A stretch of DNA of 64,000 nucleotides from Chlamydiota bacterium (GTDB taxonomy: Bacteria > Chlamydiota > Chlamydiia > Chlamydiales > Parachlamydiaceae), in NCBI GenBank assembly GCA_013286645.1, contig JABDFJ010000003.1, positions 1 to 64,000 on the forward strand, written 5' to 3'. A program made the position numbers and the translations under genes. The notes below the pieces were generated by a model. It saw only the letters and a list, made by a program, of their open reading frames with translations, did no database searches and was not told the DNA's origin. This document shows positions 19,100-28,274 of the stretch, in pieces; the first letter of the stretch is position 1; every line of letters starts with the position of its first letter.

Positions 19100-19651
19100 T
19101 TAAATTGTGGAGATCTCTTTTTCTTTTTTCTCGCACAAATCGTCAGCTTCTTTACAAAACTTGTCTGTCTGCTCTTGGATGTTCTTTTCTGTCTTCTTCA
19201 ATATATCTTCAGCGATCTCTCCATCACTTTTCATCTTACGCACCTGCTCATTGCTATCGCGTCGGATATTGCGAATACTTACTTTTGCCTCCTCACGCCG
19301 TTTATGGCATAGTTTTACCATCTCTTTGCGCATGCTATCATCCATAGGTGGGATCTTAATGCGCACTGCATTGCCATCCACAATAGGCATCACGCCTAGG
19401 TTGGCGCGTTCAATGGCTTTACCAATGGCCCCAGTGGTGCTTGTGTCAAAAGGTGAAATCAGCAGCTGGCGCGCCTCTGGCGCAGTCACCGAAGCCACAT
19501 CTTTGAGTCGCATTTGACTGCCATAAACATCGACCATCACTCCATCCAACATGCCGGGGTTTGCACGTCCCGTGCGAATGCTCTTAAGTTCATTTTTTAA
19601 GTGCTCAATAGCTGCTGTCATTTTCGTTTTGGTTTGATCGTTGATGCTCAT
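19100..19651 (-). CDS. frr: Ribosome recycling factor
   Basis: 183 aa; [52 protein letters not shown]. Confidence 0.97.
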   Translation of the reverse strand: MSINDQTKTKMTAAIEHLKNELKSIRTGRANPGMLDGVMVDVYGSQMRLKDVASVTAPEARQLLISPFDTSTTGAIGKAIERANLGVMPIVDGNAVRIKIPPMDDSMRKEMVKLCHKRREEAKVSIRNIRRDSNEQVRKMKSDGEIAEDILKKTEKNIQEQTDKFCKEADDLCEKKEKEISTI

Positions 19652-19679
19652 TTAATCATTCTCCTTGATTTTCAATTTC

Positions 19680-20414
19680 TTAGTTTCCACTGACCAAAGT
19701 GCCTAACTGAGGATTTGCCAAGACTTCAGCCACTTTACCTGCTTTCAATAAGTGCATATTAAAGACCAGGATCGGTATTGCATTGCTTCTGCACAGCGCT
19801 ACGGACGTGGCATCCATCACCTCTAGCTTTTCGGCCAACATCTGGGAATACGTTAATGTCGGATATTTTACCGCATCACTATGTTTTACCGGATCTTTAT
19901 TATAGATGCCATCGACTTTCGTGGCCTTGAGCAAAATATTGGCTTGAATCTCGCTCGCACGTAAAGCAGCAGCAGTATCTGTGGTGAAGTATGGGTTGCC
20001 TGTACCTCCCACAAAAATAACAACTTCTCCACCGGCTAAATATTGCATCGCCGCCCGCCACGTATATGTTTCTGCTACGCGCGGACATTCCAAAGCTGAA
20101 AGCACCCTTGCCGTGCAACCCACACTTTGCAACGCTTGCTGCAGGGCAATCCCATTGATTAGAGTGGCCAACATCCCCATTTGATCAGCAGGAGAGCGTT
20201 GCATGCCGATAGCGCTTAAATTCACACCCCGAAAGATATTTCCTCCCCCAACGACAAGCCCCACTTCAAATCCTTGGGTTTTAAAATTTTTGATCGCTTC
20301 AGCTAGCGCTTGACAAGCAAGTGCATTCACTCCAAAGGGCTGTCCTTCCATTAACATCTCGCCAGAGATTTTGAGTAGCACGCGCTGATAGGGTGAAACA
20401 GAAGATTTCGGCAT
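19680..20414 (-). CDS. pyrH: UMP kinase
   Basis: 244 aa; RVLLKISGEMLMEGQPFGV, VVGGGNIFRG, VIFVGGTGNPYFTTDTAAALRA. Confidence 0.97.
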   Translation of the reverse strand: MPKSSVSPYQRVLLKISGEMLMEGQPFGVNALACQALAEAIKNFKTQGFEVGLVVGGGNIFRGVNLSAIGMQRSPADQMGMLATLINGIALQQALQSVGCTARVLSALECPRVAETYTWRAAMQYLAGGEVVIFVGGTGNPYFTTDTAAALRASEIQANILLKATKVDGIYNKDPVKHSDAVKYPTLTYSQMLAEKLEVMDATSVALCRSNAIPILVFNMHLLKAGKVAEVLANPQLGTLVSGN

Positions 20415-20482
20415 AGAGATTTCCCATTCTTATAAAGTGTTGTAATTCCAGCAAACTAACGGATTGATAGGTCGCTTGTCAA

Positions 20483-20659
20483 TGAACCTATCCCGATAAA
20501 AATTTTTGACTCGCTTTCGAGATTATTTTCTCTCTAGGAACCCGCACAGGCTTCCGAAAAAAAAGGGGCAATATTGATTTAATATTACCCCTTTATTTTT
20601 GCGGATTCCTAGAGGAAAAGAACTCGAAATCGAGTAAAAATTTTATCGGGATAGGTTCA
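20483..20659. repeat. ~177-bp imperfect inverted repeat between pyrH and kamA
   Basis: tgaacctatcccgataaaaatttttgactcgctttcgag...ctaggaa // ttcctagaggaaaagaactcgaaatcgagtaaaaattttatcgggataggttca, with an inner aaaggggcaatatt/aatattacccctttt stem. Confidence 0.85.
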
Positions 20660-20704
20660 TATGCAAGGCAGGCAAAAAAACCTCGACAAAAGGCAAAAAA
20701 TTCA

Positions 20705-21946
20705 ATGACTTTTAATATATCGAAAACTACATTTTATGAAGTAAATATAATTTTCACCAAAAGCGAAAAAATGTACCCAAGAGATCACGTAGACAATTGG
20801 TATAAAGGTCAAGGCCTATGGGCAGATACTCCTGAGCAAAATTGGCAAACCTGGCAATGGCAAATGAGTAATCGCTTTGTTAAGTTAGAGCACTTCCAGA
20901 ACTATCTCCAGCTTACTCCCGAAGAAGAAGAAGGTTGTCGCTATGCTAACCATAAGCTTCTCCTCGCCATCACCCCCTATTACTTCAATTTAATTGATCG
21001 AAACGACCCCGAATGCCCTATCCGTAAACAAGTCATTCCAAGAAAGCAAGAAACCTTCGTCGCTCCAGAAGAACTTCTAGATCCTGTGGGTGAAGAAGAG
21101 ACGATGCCGGTAAAAGGCTTAGTTCACCGTTACCCGGACCGCGTGCTTTTCCTCGTCACTCCCCATTGTGCTTCTTACTGCCGCTATTGCACACGCAGCC
21201 GTCTAGTTTCAAATGCGCAAGATTATGATTTCCATCCCGACTATGAAAGTGCTCTTAAATATATCTCAGAACACACCGAAATCAGGGATGTCCTCCTCAG
21301 TGGCGGCGATCCTCTTATCCTTCCAAATAGAAAGATTGCTGATTTATTGGCCCGCTTGCGCGCTATCCCACACATCGAATTCATCAGGATAGGTTCACGT
21401 GTGCCTGTCTTTATGCCGCAACGCATCACTCCAGAGCTATGTGAAATCTTCAAAGAACATGGTCCGATATTTATGAGTATCCACACCAACCATCCCAAGG
21501 AATGCACGGTTGAATTAAAAGAGGCTTGCAAACGACTTCTTTCGGCATGTGTGGTACTTGGCAATCAGTCTGTACTATTGAAAGGTGTCAACGATAATAT
21601 CGACACACTATTATCGCTGAACCATCGTCTATTACAGATGGGTGTGCGCCCTTATTACCTCTACCAGTGCGATCTAATTACTGGCAGTGCACACCTGCGT
21701 ACAGATGTCGCTAAAGGGATTGAACTGATTCAGAAGCTGCGAGGCTTCACAACGGGATATGCCATTCCACAGTACGTCATCGACGCCCCTGGTGGTGGCG
21801 GCAAGATCCCTATCAATCCAGAATATGTCAAAGAGGTTACGGAAACAGAAATTGTCATGCGCAACTTCCAAGGCGAAGAATATCGCTATCCACTCAAACC
21901 AAGCAAACCACTCAGTCTTATTCAACAAGAATGCAACCTAAGCTAA
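20705..21946 (+). CDS. kamA: KamA-family radical SAM protein (lysine 2,3-aminomutase-like)
   Basis: 413 aa (start probably ATG at 20771); radical SAM CxxxCxxC (CASYCRYCTRSRLV), LLSGGDPLILPN, RIGSRVPVFMPQRIT, PYYLYQCDLITGSAHLRT. Confidence 0.88.
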   Translation: MTFNISKTTFYEVNIIFTKSEKMYPRDHVDNWYKGQGLWADTPEQNWQTWQWQMSNRFVKLEHFQNYLQLTPEEEEGCRYANHKLLLAITPYYFNLIDRNDPECPIRKQVIPRKQETFVAPEELLDPVGEEETMPVKGLVHRYPDRVLFLVTPHCASYCRYCTRSRLVSNAQDYDFHPDYESALKYISEHTEIRDVLLSGGDPLILPNRKIADLLARLRAIPHIEFIRIGSRVPVFMPQRITPELCEIFKEHGPIFMSIHTNHPKECTVELKEACKRLLSACVVLGNQSVLLKGVNDNIDTLLSLNHRLLQMGVRPYYLYQCDLITGSAHLRTDVAKGIELIQKLRGFTTGYAIPQYVIDAPGGGGKIPINPEYVKEVTETEIVMRNFQGEEYRYPLKPSKPLSLIQQECNLS

Positions 21947-21954
21947 GGAATTCC

Positions 21955-22965
21955 ATGAAAATCGCCATGACCTACGACCTGCGCAAAGACCCTTTATATA
22001 GCTCTTTAGGGGAAGAAGAAGCGGCAGAATACGACTCTATCGAAACCATTGAAGGGATCGAAAATGCGCTAAAAAAATTAGGACATCAGCCGGAACGCAT
22101 TGGTCACATCCAAAATCTAGTGCAAGCTTTGGCTGAAGGCAAGCGTTGGGATCTCGTTTTTAATTTTTCAGAAGGACGTCATGGCCGCTGCCGTGAATCA
22201 CAGATTCCGGCCCTGCTCGATGCTTACGCCATCCCTTACACATTTTCTGATGCCCTGACACTGGCCTATAGCATGGATAAAAGCTTAACCAAACGCATTG
22301 TCAGTGCGCATGGTGTCAATACAGCCCCTTTTAAAGTGGTAGAAAAAATGGAAGATCTATTCCCTTTACATCTTCCATTTCCATTGTTTGCCAAACCTTT
22401 GTCTGAGGGTTCTTCAATAGGCATTCATGCCCAATCATGCATTCGTACACCTGCTGAGCTTAAAGAGGTGTGTGCCAAGCTTTTGACGCAATTTCAGCAG
22501 CCAGTGCTACTAGAAACCTATTTGCCAAAGCGGGAATTTACGGTAGGCATCATTGGCACGGGAGCTAGTGCCGAAGTGATTGGGGTTATGGAAATTGTGC
22601 CTCGTCCAAACATGACGGAAGGGGGATACACCTTAAATACCAAGAAGAATTACGAAAAGTATGTAGACTATATCCTCGTTGACGATGCTGAAGCGCAAAT
22701 AGCGGCACAACAGGCCCTCTTGGCCTATCGCGTCCTCAATTGCCGTGACGCAGCTCGGATCGATTTCCGCTCTGACGACAAAGATATCCCTCAATTCCTC
22801 GAAATCAACCCGCTAGCAGGCTTAAATCCGCTGTTATCCGATTTGGTTATCTTATGTCGACTCAAGGGGATTGCATACGATGAACTCATTGCTAGCATCG
22901 TGCATTTCGCCTCAGAAAGAGTGCCACAGGCGGCTAAGCATGAATTGAGCACTGCTGGCGTGTAG
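21955..22965 (+). CDS. D-Ala-D-Ala-ligase-like ATP-grasp enzyme
   Basis: MKIAMTYDLRKDPLY...; PFPLFAKPLSEGSSIGI, RIDFRSDDKDIPQFLEINPLAGLNP. Confidence 0.82.
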   Translation: MKIAMTYDLRKDPLYSSLGEEEAAEYDSIETIEGIENALKKLGHQPERIGHIQNLVQALAEGKRWDLVFNFSEGRHGRCRESQIPALLDAYAIPYTFSDALTLAYSMDKSLTKRIVSAHGVNTAPFKVVEKMEDLFPLHLPFPLFAKPLSEGSSIGIHAQSCIRTPAELKEVCAKLLTQFQQPVLLETYLPKREFTVGIIGTGASAEVIGVMEIVPRPNMTEGGYTLNTKKNYEKYVDYILVDDAEAQIAAQQALLAYRVLNCRDAARIDFRSDDKDIPQFLEINPLAGLNPLLSDLVILCRLKGIAYDELIASIVHFASERVPQAAKHELSTAGV

Positions 22966-22971
22966 AAATTG

Positions 22972-23466
22972 TTAAAGTTTTTTATACATGCTCAGTAGAT
23001 CATCACCCGGCTTGTAAAAATCGGCAAAACGCGCTACTACGGGATAATGCATGTGCTCATAAAAACGATGGGCTGCGCCGTACCCTTCAGATTGTGAGGT
23101 CTCTACACGCACATGTTGCGCACCAAGCTGGCGCAAAAAGGCCTCCATACGTTCTACTAAGGCGCGACCCACGCCTTTTCCACGTGCTTTAGAATGGGTG
23201 ACCACCCAATACAAATCCCACGTGGCTTCAGTCATGGGTGTGGGTCCAAAACAGATATAACCTACCAAGTGCTCTTCTAGAATCCCTACCAGCACGCGGT
23301 AATCCCCTTGAGGATCTTCCAAAGCTGCATCGATCAATTCCACAGCCACTTCGACTTCATCTGATGTGAAGGGGGCATCATAGGAAAGTAAATTGATGAG
23401 TGGCTGTCGATCACTACATTGCAAAGTGCGAATCAGGAAATTTTCTGTAAAGGTGTGTTTAGACAT
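22972..23466 (-). CDS. GNAT-family N-acetyltransferase
   Basis: 164 aa; LYWVVTHSKARGKGVGRALVERMEAF (acetyl-CoA binding), YGAAHRFYEHMHY. Confidence 0.85.
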   Translation of the reverse strand: MSKHTFTENFLIRTLQCSDRQPLINLLSYDAPFTSDEVEVAVELIDAALEDPQGDYRVLVGILEEHLVGYICFGPTPMTEATWDLYWVVTHSKARGKGVGRALVERMEAFLRQLGAQHVRVETSQSEGYGAAHRFYEHMHYPVVARFADFYKPGDDLLSMYKKL

Positions 23467-24463
23467 GTGTGATTTCTCCTATGCTGCTTTCAACAATCGA
23501 CTGCACAACTTGTTCCATTGTCATATCGGCTTGGGCGGCAGCAGCTACAAAGCCAGAATCGGGGGAAATGCATGGATTGGCGTTGATCTCCAAAACCCAT
23601 GGATTGCCAGCCTCATCTACGCGCACATCCATGCGGGCATAACCGCGCAAAGCAAATCCATGCCAACATTGTAGAGCCAGCGTCTGTAATTTATCTAACA
23701 AGGGTTGATCGGCGGCAGTTTGTGGGAAATGGCGCGTGGTGCCTAGATAATCAGGATGTTCGGGGGTCCACTTGCCATCATAGGTCACCATTTTAGGACT
23801 AGCGCCATCGAGACTAAATTGAATTTCGGCTATGGGCAATACGCGCATACCTGTAGGGGTTTCAATGACAGAGATATTAAATTCACGCCCCTCAATAAAG
23901 GTCTCCGTAAACCATTTGCCTCCATAGGTAGCACATTGTTGCGCATGCTTTTGGCACATGGCATCATACCCTTTGACTACCGATTCTGATGTTATTCCCA
24001 AAGAACCTTCTTCTGCAACAGGTTTGATGATGCAGCGTCCTGGCAGAGCTTCATATTGTGCGCCGATCTCGGCATAAGGATAATACCAAGGGGCAGTGGG
24101 GATGCCTAGCGAGCGCATCATCACTTTTGCCAACACCTTGTGTGTGGTTAGAAATAAAGCGCTTGACGAACTGCCTGTAAAAGGGAGTGGGATCGATTCA
24201 AGATACAAAGCTGGAAAATGCAATAGCTCACTTTTGCCCTGGATCGATTCAACCAAATTAAATACCACATCCACCTGGCTTTGGCGTAGCGCCTGATCCA
24301 CTTGCGCTATCTCGCCAAAGGGAAGCGTAGTTGTCACATATCCTAAAGCATCAAGTGTCCTTTGTATTTCGGCCACCTGCACTAGTGTATCTTGCTCATC
24401 GGGGCGATTAGCATCCACAATTGCGCTATGCAAAATAGCAATTTTAGGAAGTGTGTTTTGCAT
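23459..24463 (-). CDS. D-Ala-D-Ala-ligase-like ATP-grasp enzyme (second copy, divergent)
   Basis: 334 aa; PGRCIIKPVAEEGSLGITSESVV, ARMDVRVDEAGNPWVLEINANPCISPDSGF. Confidence 0.82.
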   Translation of the reverse strand: MQNTLPKIAILHSAIVDANRPDEQDTLVQVAEIQRTLDALGYVTTTLPFGEIAQVDQALRQSQVDVVFNLVESIQGKSELLHFPALYLESIPLPFTGSSSSALFLTTHKVLAKVMMRSLGIPTAPWYYPYAEIGAQYEALPGRCIIKPVAEEGSLGITSESVVKGYDAMCQKHAQQCATYGGKWFTETFIEGREFNISVIETPTGMRVLPIAEIQFSLDGASPKMVTYDGKWTPEHPDYLGTTRHFPQTAADQPLLDKLQTLALQCWHGFALRGYARMDVRVDEAGNPWVLEINANPCISPDSGFVAAAAQADMTMEQVVQSIVESSIGEITHV

Positions 24464-24535
24464 TTAATTGTTTCCGTTTGAGTGCATGAGCTTCAATGTT
24501 ATGTCTCTAAATAAATTGTATACAAGAAAAAAGGG

Positions 24536-24753
24536 TCATCACAAATTAGAGCATCGCCTTATTTGGACGCGAAGGACGCGAAGCAAGCGAAGGTAACGCG
24601 AAGATTTTTCTTCTGTGGATATGTTCTTAAAAAACCGGATGTGCTAGATTTATTTTGAGCATGTACTTTAACGAATAAAAAGTTTCTTCGCGTTATCTTC
24701 GCTAGCTTCGCGACCTTCGCGTTCAAAATAGTGCGGTACTCTAATTTGCTCAT
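24536..24753. mobile_element. Internally deleted derivative of the GxxExxY inverted-repeat element
   Basis: Terminal repeats at 24536-24605 and ~24684-24753; interior keeps fragments (tgtggatatgttctta, ttgagcatgtactttaacgaataaaaa) matching the interior of the copies at 37453 and 61168. Confidence 0.7.
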
Positions 24754-24757
24754 CTTG

Positions 24758-25696
24758 TTATTTTTGGGCGGCTTTGCTTAAACGTTCTTGTAGAGTAAGC
24801 CACAGCCCTTGTGTAGGGAAATTGCTATCGACCCAAGCGTGTTTTATCCCTTCCTGATCCAAGCGTCGTAAAACAGCGTACAACCGCTGCATGGCCACTT
24901 CCGGTTGTGTCGATTGTCCCAACGGAATGAGTCGGCACCCTTGCGGATAGATACGATCTTCAAATCCTATCACCACGCCTGCATGGTGTTCGGAAAAATG
25001 CCTCTCCAACTCAAGTTGCGCTTGGGGTGCATAATGGCGATAGAGCTGTCCTGGACAAAGAGGTGTCTTGGTACCTTCTGCAACTTTAGCCACTTGCGGG
25101 GTATAGCCTAAAATCGGAAAAAAGTCCTCGGGAGCAATAGCTCCTAAACGGATCACATCCCATGCACCGTCACGCCACAATAAGATGGTCGACTCCACAC
25201 CTTTGGTACAGTGACCTCCATCTAATACAGGAAAATGGCTGCCAAAATCGATCTCCACGTGCTCTACACATGTGGCTGAAGGGCGTCCAGACATATTGGC
25301 AGAAGGCATCACCAAGGGCCCTGTGTGAGCCAAGAGCTGGCGTGTCAACGCATGGCTAGGAATGCGAAATGCGGTCGTTGTCAACCCAGCCCGCACCGTA
25401 TTAGGTATTTTATCAGTGACTGAGGGTAACACTAATGTCAGAGGGCCTGGCCAAAAGGCCGCTGCCAGCTTAGAAAAATCGGGTGGCACTTCAGGCACAT
25501 AGCCTTTCACGGCTGTTGCATCTGCCAGATGCACGATTAAGGGATTATTTGCCGGGCGCCCCTTCAAAGCAAAAATTTCAGTGATGGCTTTTGGTTGGGA
25601 AAGTGCAGCAGCTAAGCCATAGACAGTCTCAGTGGGTATTGCTACCACTTGTCCCGATTGCAAAAGATGGATTGCATGCTCGATCGATATACGCAT
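24758..25696 (-). CDS. L-threonylcarbamoyladenylate synthase (Sua5/YciO/YrdC)
   Basis: 312 aa; GQVVAIPTETVYGLAAALSQPKAITEIFALKGRPANNPLIVH; C-terminal Sua5 domain (CPGQLYRHYAPQAQLEL). Confidence 0.93.
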   Translation of the reverse strand: MRISIEHAIHLLQSGQVVAIPTETVYGLAAALSQPKAITEIFALKGRPANNPLIVHLADATAVKGYVPEVPPDFSKLAAAFWPGPLTLVLPSVTDKIPNTVRAGLTTTAFRIPSHALTRQLLAHTGPLVMPSANMSGRPSATCVEHVEIDFGSHFPVLDGGHCTKGVESTILLWRDGAWDVIRLGAIAPEDFFPILGYTPQVAKVAEGTKTPLCPGQLYRHYAPQAQLELERHFSEHHAGVVIGFEDRIYPQGCRLIPLGQSTQPEVAMQRLYAVLRRLDQEGIKHAWVDSNFPTQGLWLTLQERLSKAAQK

Positions 25697-25698
25697 GA

Positions 25699-26931
25699 TT
25701 ATCGGAGGAGGCGCACAACTTTGTCCAAGGCAGCGACAAAGGTGTCGATTTCACGTTTAGTATTATAGAAGGCAAAGGAGGCGCGGGCTAGCGACGACAC
25801 CCCAAAATGGCGCATGGTCGGCTGCGCACAGAGATGACCCGTGCGAATCGCCACTCCATGTAGATCGAGCATCGTCCCAATATCTAAGGGGTGGGCTCCC
25901 TCGACGATAAAGCTGAGGATGGCACTCTTTTGTGCGGCTGTACCGATCAAGCGCAAGCTTTTGATGGTTTGCAAGCCTTGAGTCGCATGCTCGAGGAGGG
26001 TATGCTCCCACTGTTGAATCTTGTTCAAACCGGCATTTTGTAGATATTCTATGGCTGCGCCTAATCCCAGCACCTCGGCAATCATGGGAGTGCCGGCTTC
26101 GAACTTCATCGGTAGAACATTGTAAGTAGTCTTTTCAAAGGTAACGGTATCTATCATATCGCCACCTCCTTGATAAGGGGGCATGGCATTGAGCAATGCT
26201 TCCTTGCCATACAGCACGCCGATGCCAGTTGGTCCGTACATCTTATGTCCTGAAAAGACGTAAAAGTCGGCATCGAGATCTTGTACGTTTAGTGGCATAT
26301 GGGGTGCACTTTGTGCTCCATCCACGAGCACTTTTGCTCCCACGGCATGAGCCATCGTTGTCATAGTTTTAATGGGATTTATGGTGCCGAGCGAATTAGC
26401 AATATGCGTAATAGCCACTAACTTTGTCTTAGGGCTAAGCAGTCGTTCAAACGCGTCGAGTTTAAGCTCACCATGATCATTCATCGGAATGACTTTTAAG
26501 ATAGCGCCTCGATCTTCACAAAGCAGTTGCCAGGGGACGATATTAGAGTGGTGTTCCATTTCACTAATGAGAATCTCATCACCAGGCTGTACAAAGGCTT
26601 TACCAAAGGAATAGGCCACCATGTTGATCGATTCAGTCGTGCCACGAGTGAAGATGATTTCTTCCGGTTTTGCTGCATGCAAAAACTGCGCAATCTTATT
26701 GCGCACCTCTTGATAGGCTTTGGTCGCATAGACTGATAGTTCATATACCGCTCGATGCACGGTGCCATAATTCTCAGTATAAAATTGTGAAATGGTATCG
26801 ATCACCACCTGCGGTTTCTGTGCTGTGGCTGCTGAGTCGAGATAGATCAAGGGGTGTCCATGCATGCTCTTTTTCAGCATGGGAAAATCAGCACGCAAGT
26901 GTGAGATATCTGGTGTGGACGACGCTACCAT
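25699..26931 (-). CDS. sufS: Cysteine desulfurase SufS
   Basis: 410 aa; YLDSAATAQKPQVVID, SEMEHHSNIVPWQ, VFSGHKMYGPTGIGVLYG, RTGHLCAQPTMRHFG. Confidence 0.95.
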   Translation of the reverse strand: MVASSTPDISHLRADFPMLKKSMHGHPLIYLDSAATAQKPQVVIDTISQFYTENYGTVHRAVYELSVYATKAYQEVRNKIAQFLHAAKPEEIIFTRGTTESINMVAYSFGKAFVQPGDEILISEMEHHSNIVPWQLLCEDRGAILKVIPMNDHGELKLDAFERLLSPKTKLVAITHIANSLGTINPIKTMTTMAHAVGAKVLVDGAQSAPHMPLNVQDLDADFYVFSGHKMYGPTGIGVLYGKEALLNAMPPYQGGGDMIDTVTFEKTTYNVLPMKFEAGTPMIAEVLGLGAAIEYLQNAGLNKIQQWEHTLLEHATQGLQTIKSLRLIGTAAQKSAILSFIVEGAHPLDIGTMLDLHGVAIRTGHLCAQPTMRHFGVSSLARASFAFYNTKREIDTFVAALDKVVRLLR

Positions 26932-26964
26932 AAAGTCCTCTATTAAATAGATGGCCTATCACCA

Positions 26965-28272
26965 TCAATACTGTTGAACTCGTTGACGCATGTGTTGATA
27001 GACTGATGGCACCTTAATTAAGCTGATCACTTGCTCACAATAGCCATAAACGAGCAGATTTTGTGCTTGTGTCTGGCTAAAACCCCGTGTCTTCATATAG
27101 AATATCTGTTCTGCATCGAGCTGTCCTACAGTTGCTCCGTGAGAGGCTTTCACGTCATCGGCAAAAATTTCAAGGTTAGGTTTGCTATCGGCATTCGCGT
27201 GATCACTCAGCAATAAATTATTGTTGAGTTGGAAAGCTTCGGTCTTCTGGGCCAGTTGGCGTACTAAAATTTTCCCATCGAAACTCGAACGGCTGGTATC
27301 ATTTAAGACCCCTTTGAACAACTGCATAGAGCGGCAGTTAGGCGCTTGATGGTCGATGAGGATGTTAAAGTGGGCTTCATTTTTACCTTTTAGCATCCAC
27401 ACACCATTCAGCTGTACTTCTGCATTTTCTCCTACTAGCGCTACACGGTAGTCATTGCGTATTGAGGCAGCGCCTTCAGTAACGGCCACAGTTTTTAGGG
27501 TACTATTGCGCTTAAGCGTTGCTCGCACAGCTTCAAATTGCCAAAGCTCTTCACTGCAGCCTGTAGCTATTTGGGTGTAATGCACATGCGCATCATCTTC
27601 TACTGTGACATCAACAAGCATGTTAACGGCATAATTTGAACCAGAAAGCACTGCTTGGGTGGATATAATATCCATTTGCGACTGAGCCCCAACAAAGCCC
27701 TGTACACGTGGCATGATAAACATGGGCGCGGTTTTGGTATCAACGATATTGAGGATCTGTATCGGCGTTTCCACAACTGTCTTTGGGGGGAGATAGAGGA
27801 ACAAACCATCGCGATGTAAAGCCCGATTGATTGCTGCCAACGGATCAGTTTCTTCTTTCAGTGATTTAGCCCATTGGCTGGTAAGAAAGCCACTATAGGT
27901 GCGCATGGCTTCGGTTGTGGTGGCTATGGCCATGCGTTCAGGTAGAGCCTTGGTACATGAAAGGGCGGGCACATAGTGTCCATTCACCATGACAAGTACA
28001 GATTGTTGGCATTCAGGCAGAATATAGGCAGCTACGGCATCGGCTGCAATATCAATGGGGTGTGCTGCTTGATAGGCGTGCTCATATAACTTTCTGAGTT
28101 TGATGGAGCGATAGACTTCATTGTTGCGCGCGGGTAGGCCGAGTTCCAAAAAATGATCCCAGGCTTTCATGCGCATTTTGTGCAAGATATCGCTTGGTTC
28201 AAACTGGCCATATAGCTTTTCTAGAAACGCTAGGAAGTTAAGGCCCTGTTCCGTTTGCTGTTCCGTCATCAT
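26965..28272 (-). CDS. sufD: Fe-S cluster assembly protein SufD
   Basis: SufB/D family; GGVLNDTSRSSFDGKI-like segment (KGVLNDTSRSSFDGKILVRQLAQKTEAFQLNNNLLLSDHANADSKPNLEIFADDVKASHGATVGQLD). Confidence 0.93.
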   Translation of the reverse strand: MMTEQQTEQGLNFLAFLEKLYGQFEPSDILHKMRMKAWDHFLELGLPARNNEVYRSIKLRKLYEHAYQAAHPIDIAADAVAAYILPECQQSVLVMVNGHYVPALSCTKALPERMAIATTTEAMRTYSGFLTSQWAKSLKEETDPLAAINRALHRDGLFLYLPPKTVVETPIQILNIVDTKTAPMFIMPRVQGFVGAQSQMDIISTQAVLSGSNYAVNMLVDVTVEDDAHVHYTQIATGCSEELWQFEAVRATLKRNSTLKTVAVTEGAASIRNDYRVALVGENAEVQLNGVWMLKGKNEAHFNILIDHQAPNCRSMQLFKGVLNDTSRSSFDGKILVRQLAQKTEAFQLNNNLLLSDHANADSKPNLEIFADDVKASHGATVGQLDAEQIFYMKTRGFSQTQAQNLLVYGYCEQVISLIKVPSVYQHMRQRVQQY

Positions 28273-28274
28273 GC

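Noticed and set aside
22972-24463. Treating the second ATP-grasp gene as the canonical peptidoglycan Ddl
   Set aside because: Two divergent paralogues next to KamA/GNAT and no mur genes nearby make a housekeeping Ddl assignment unsafe.
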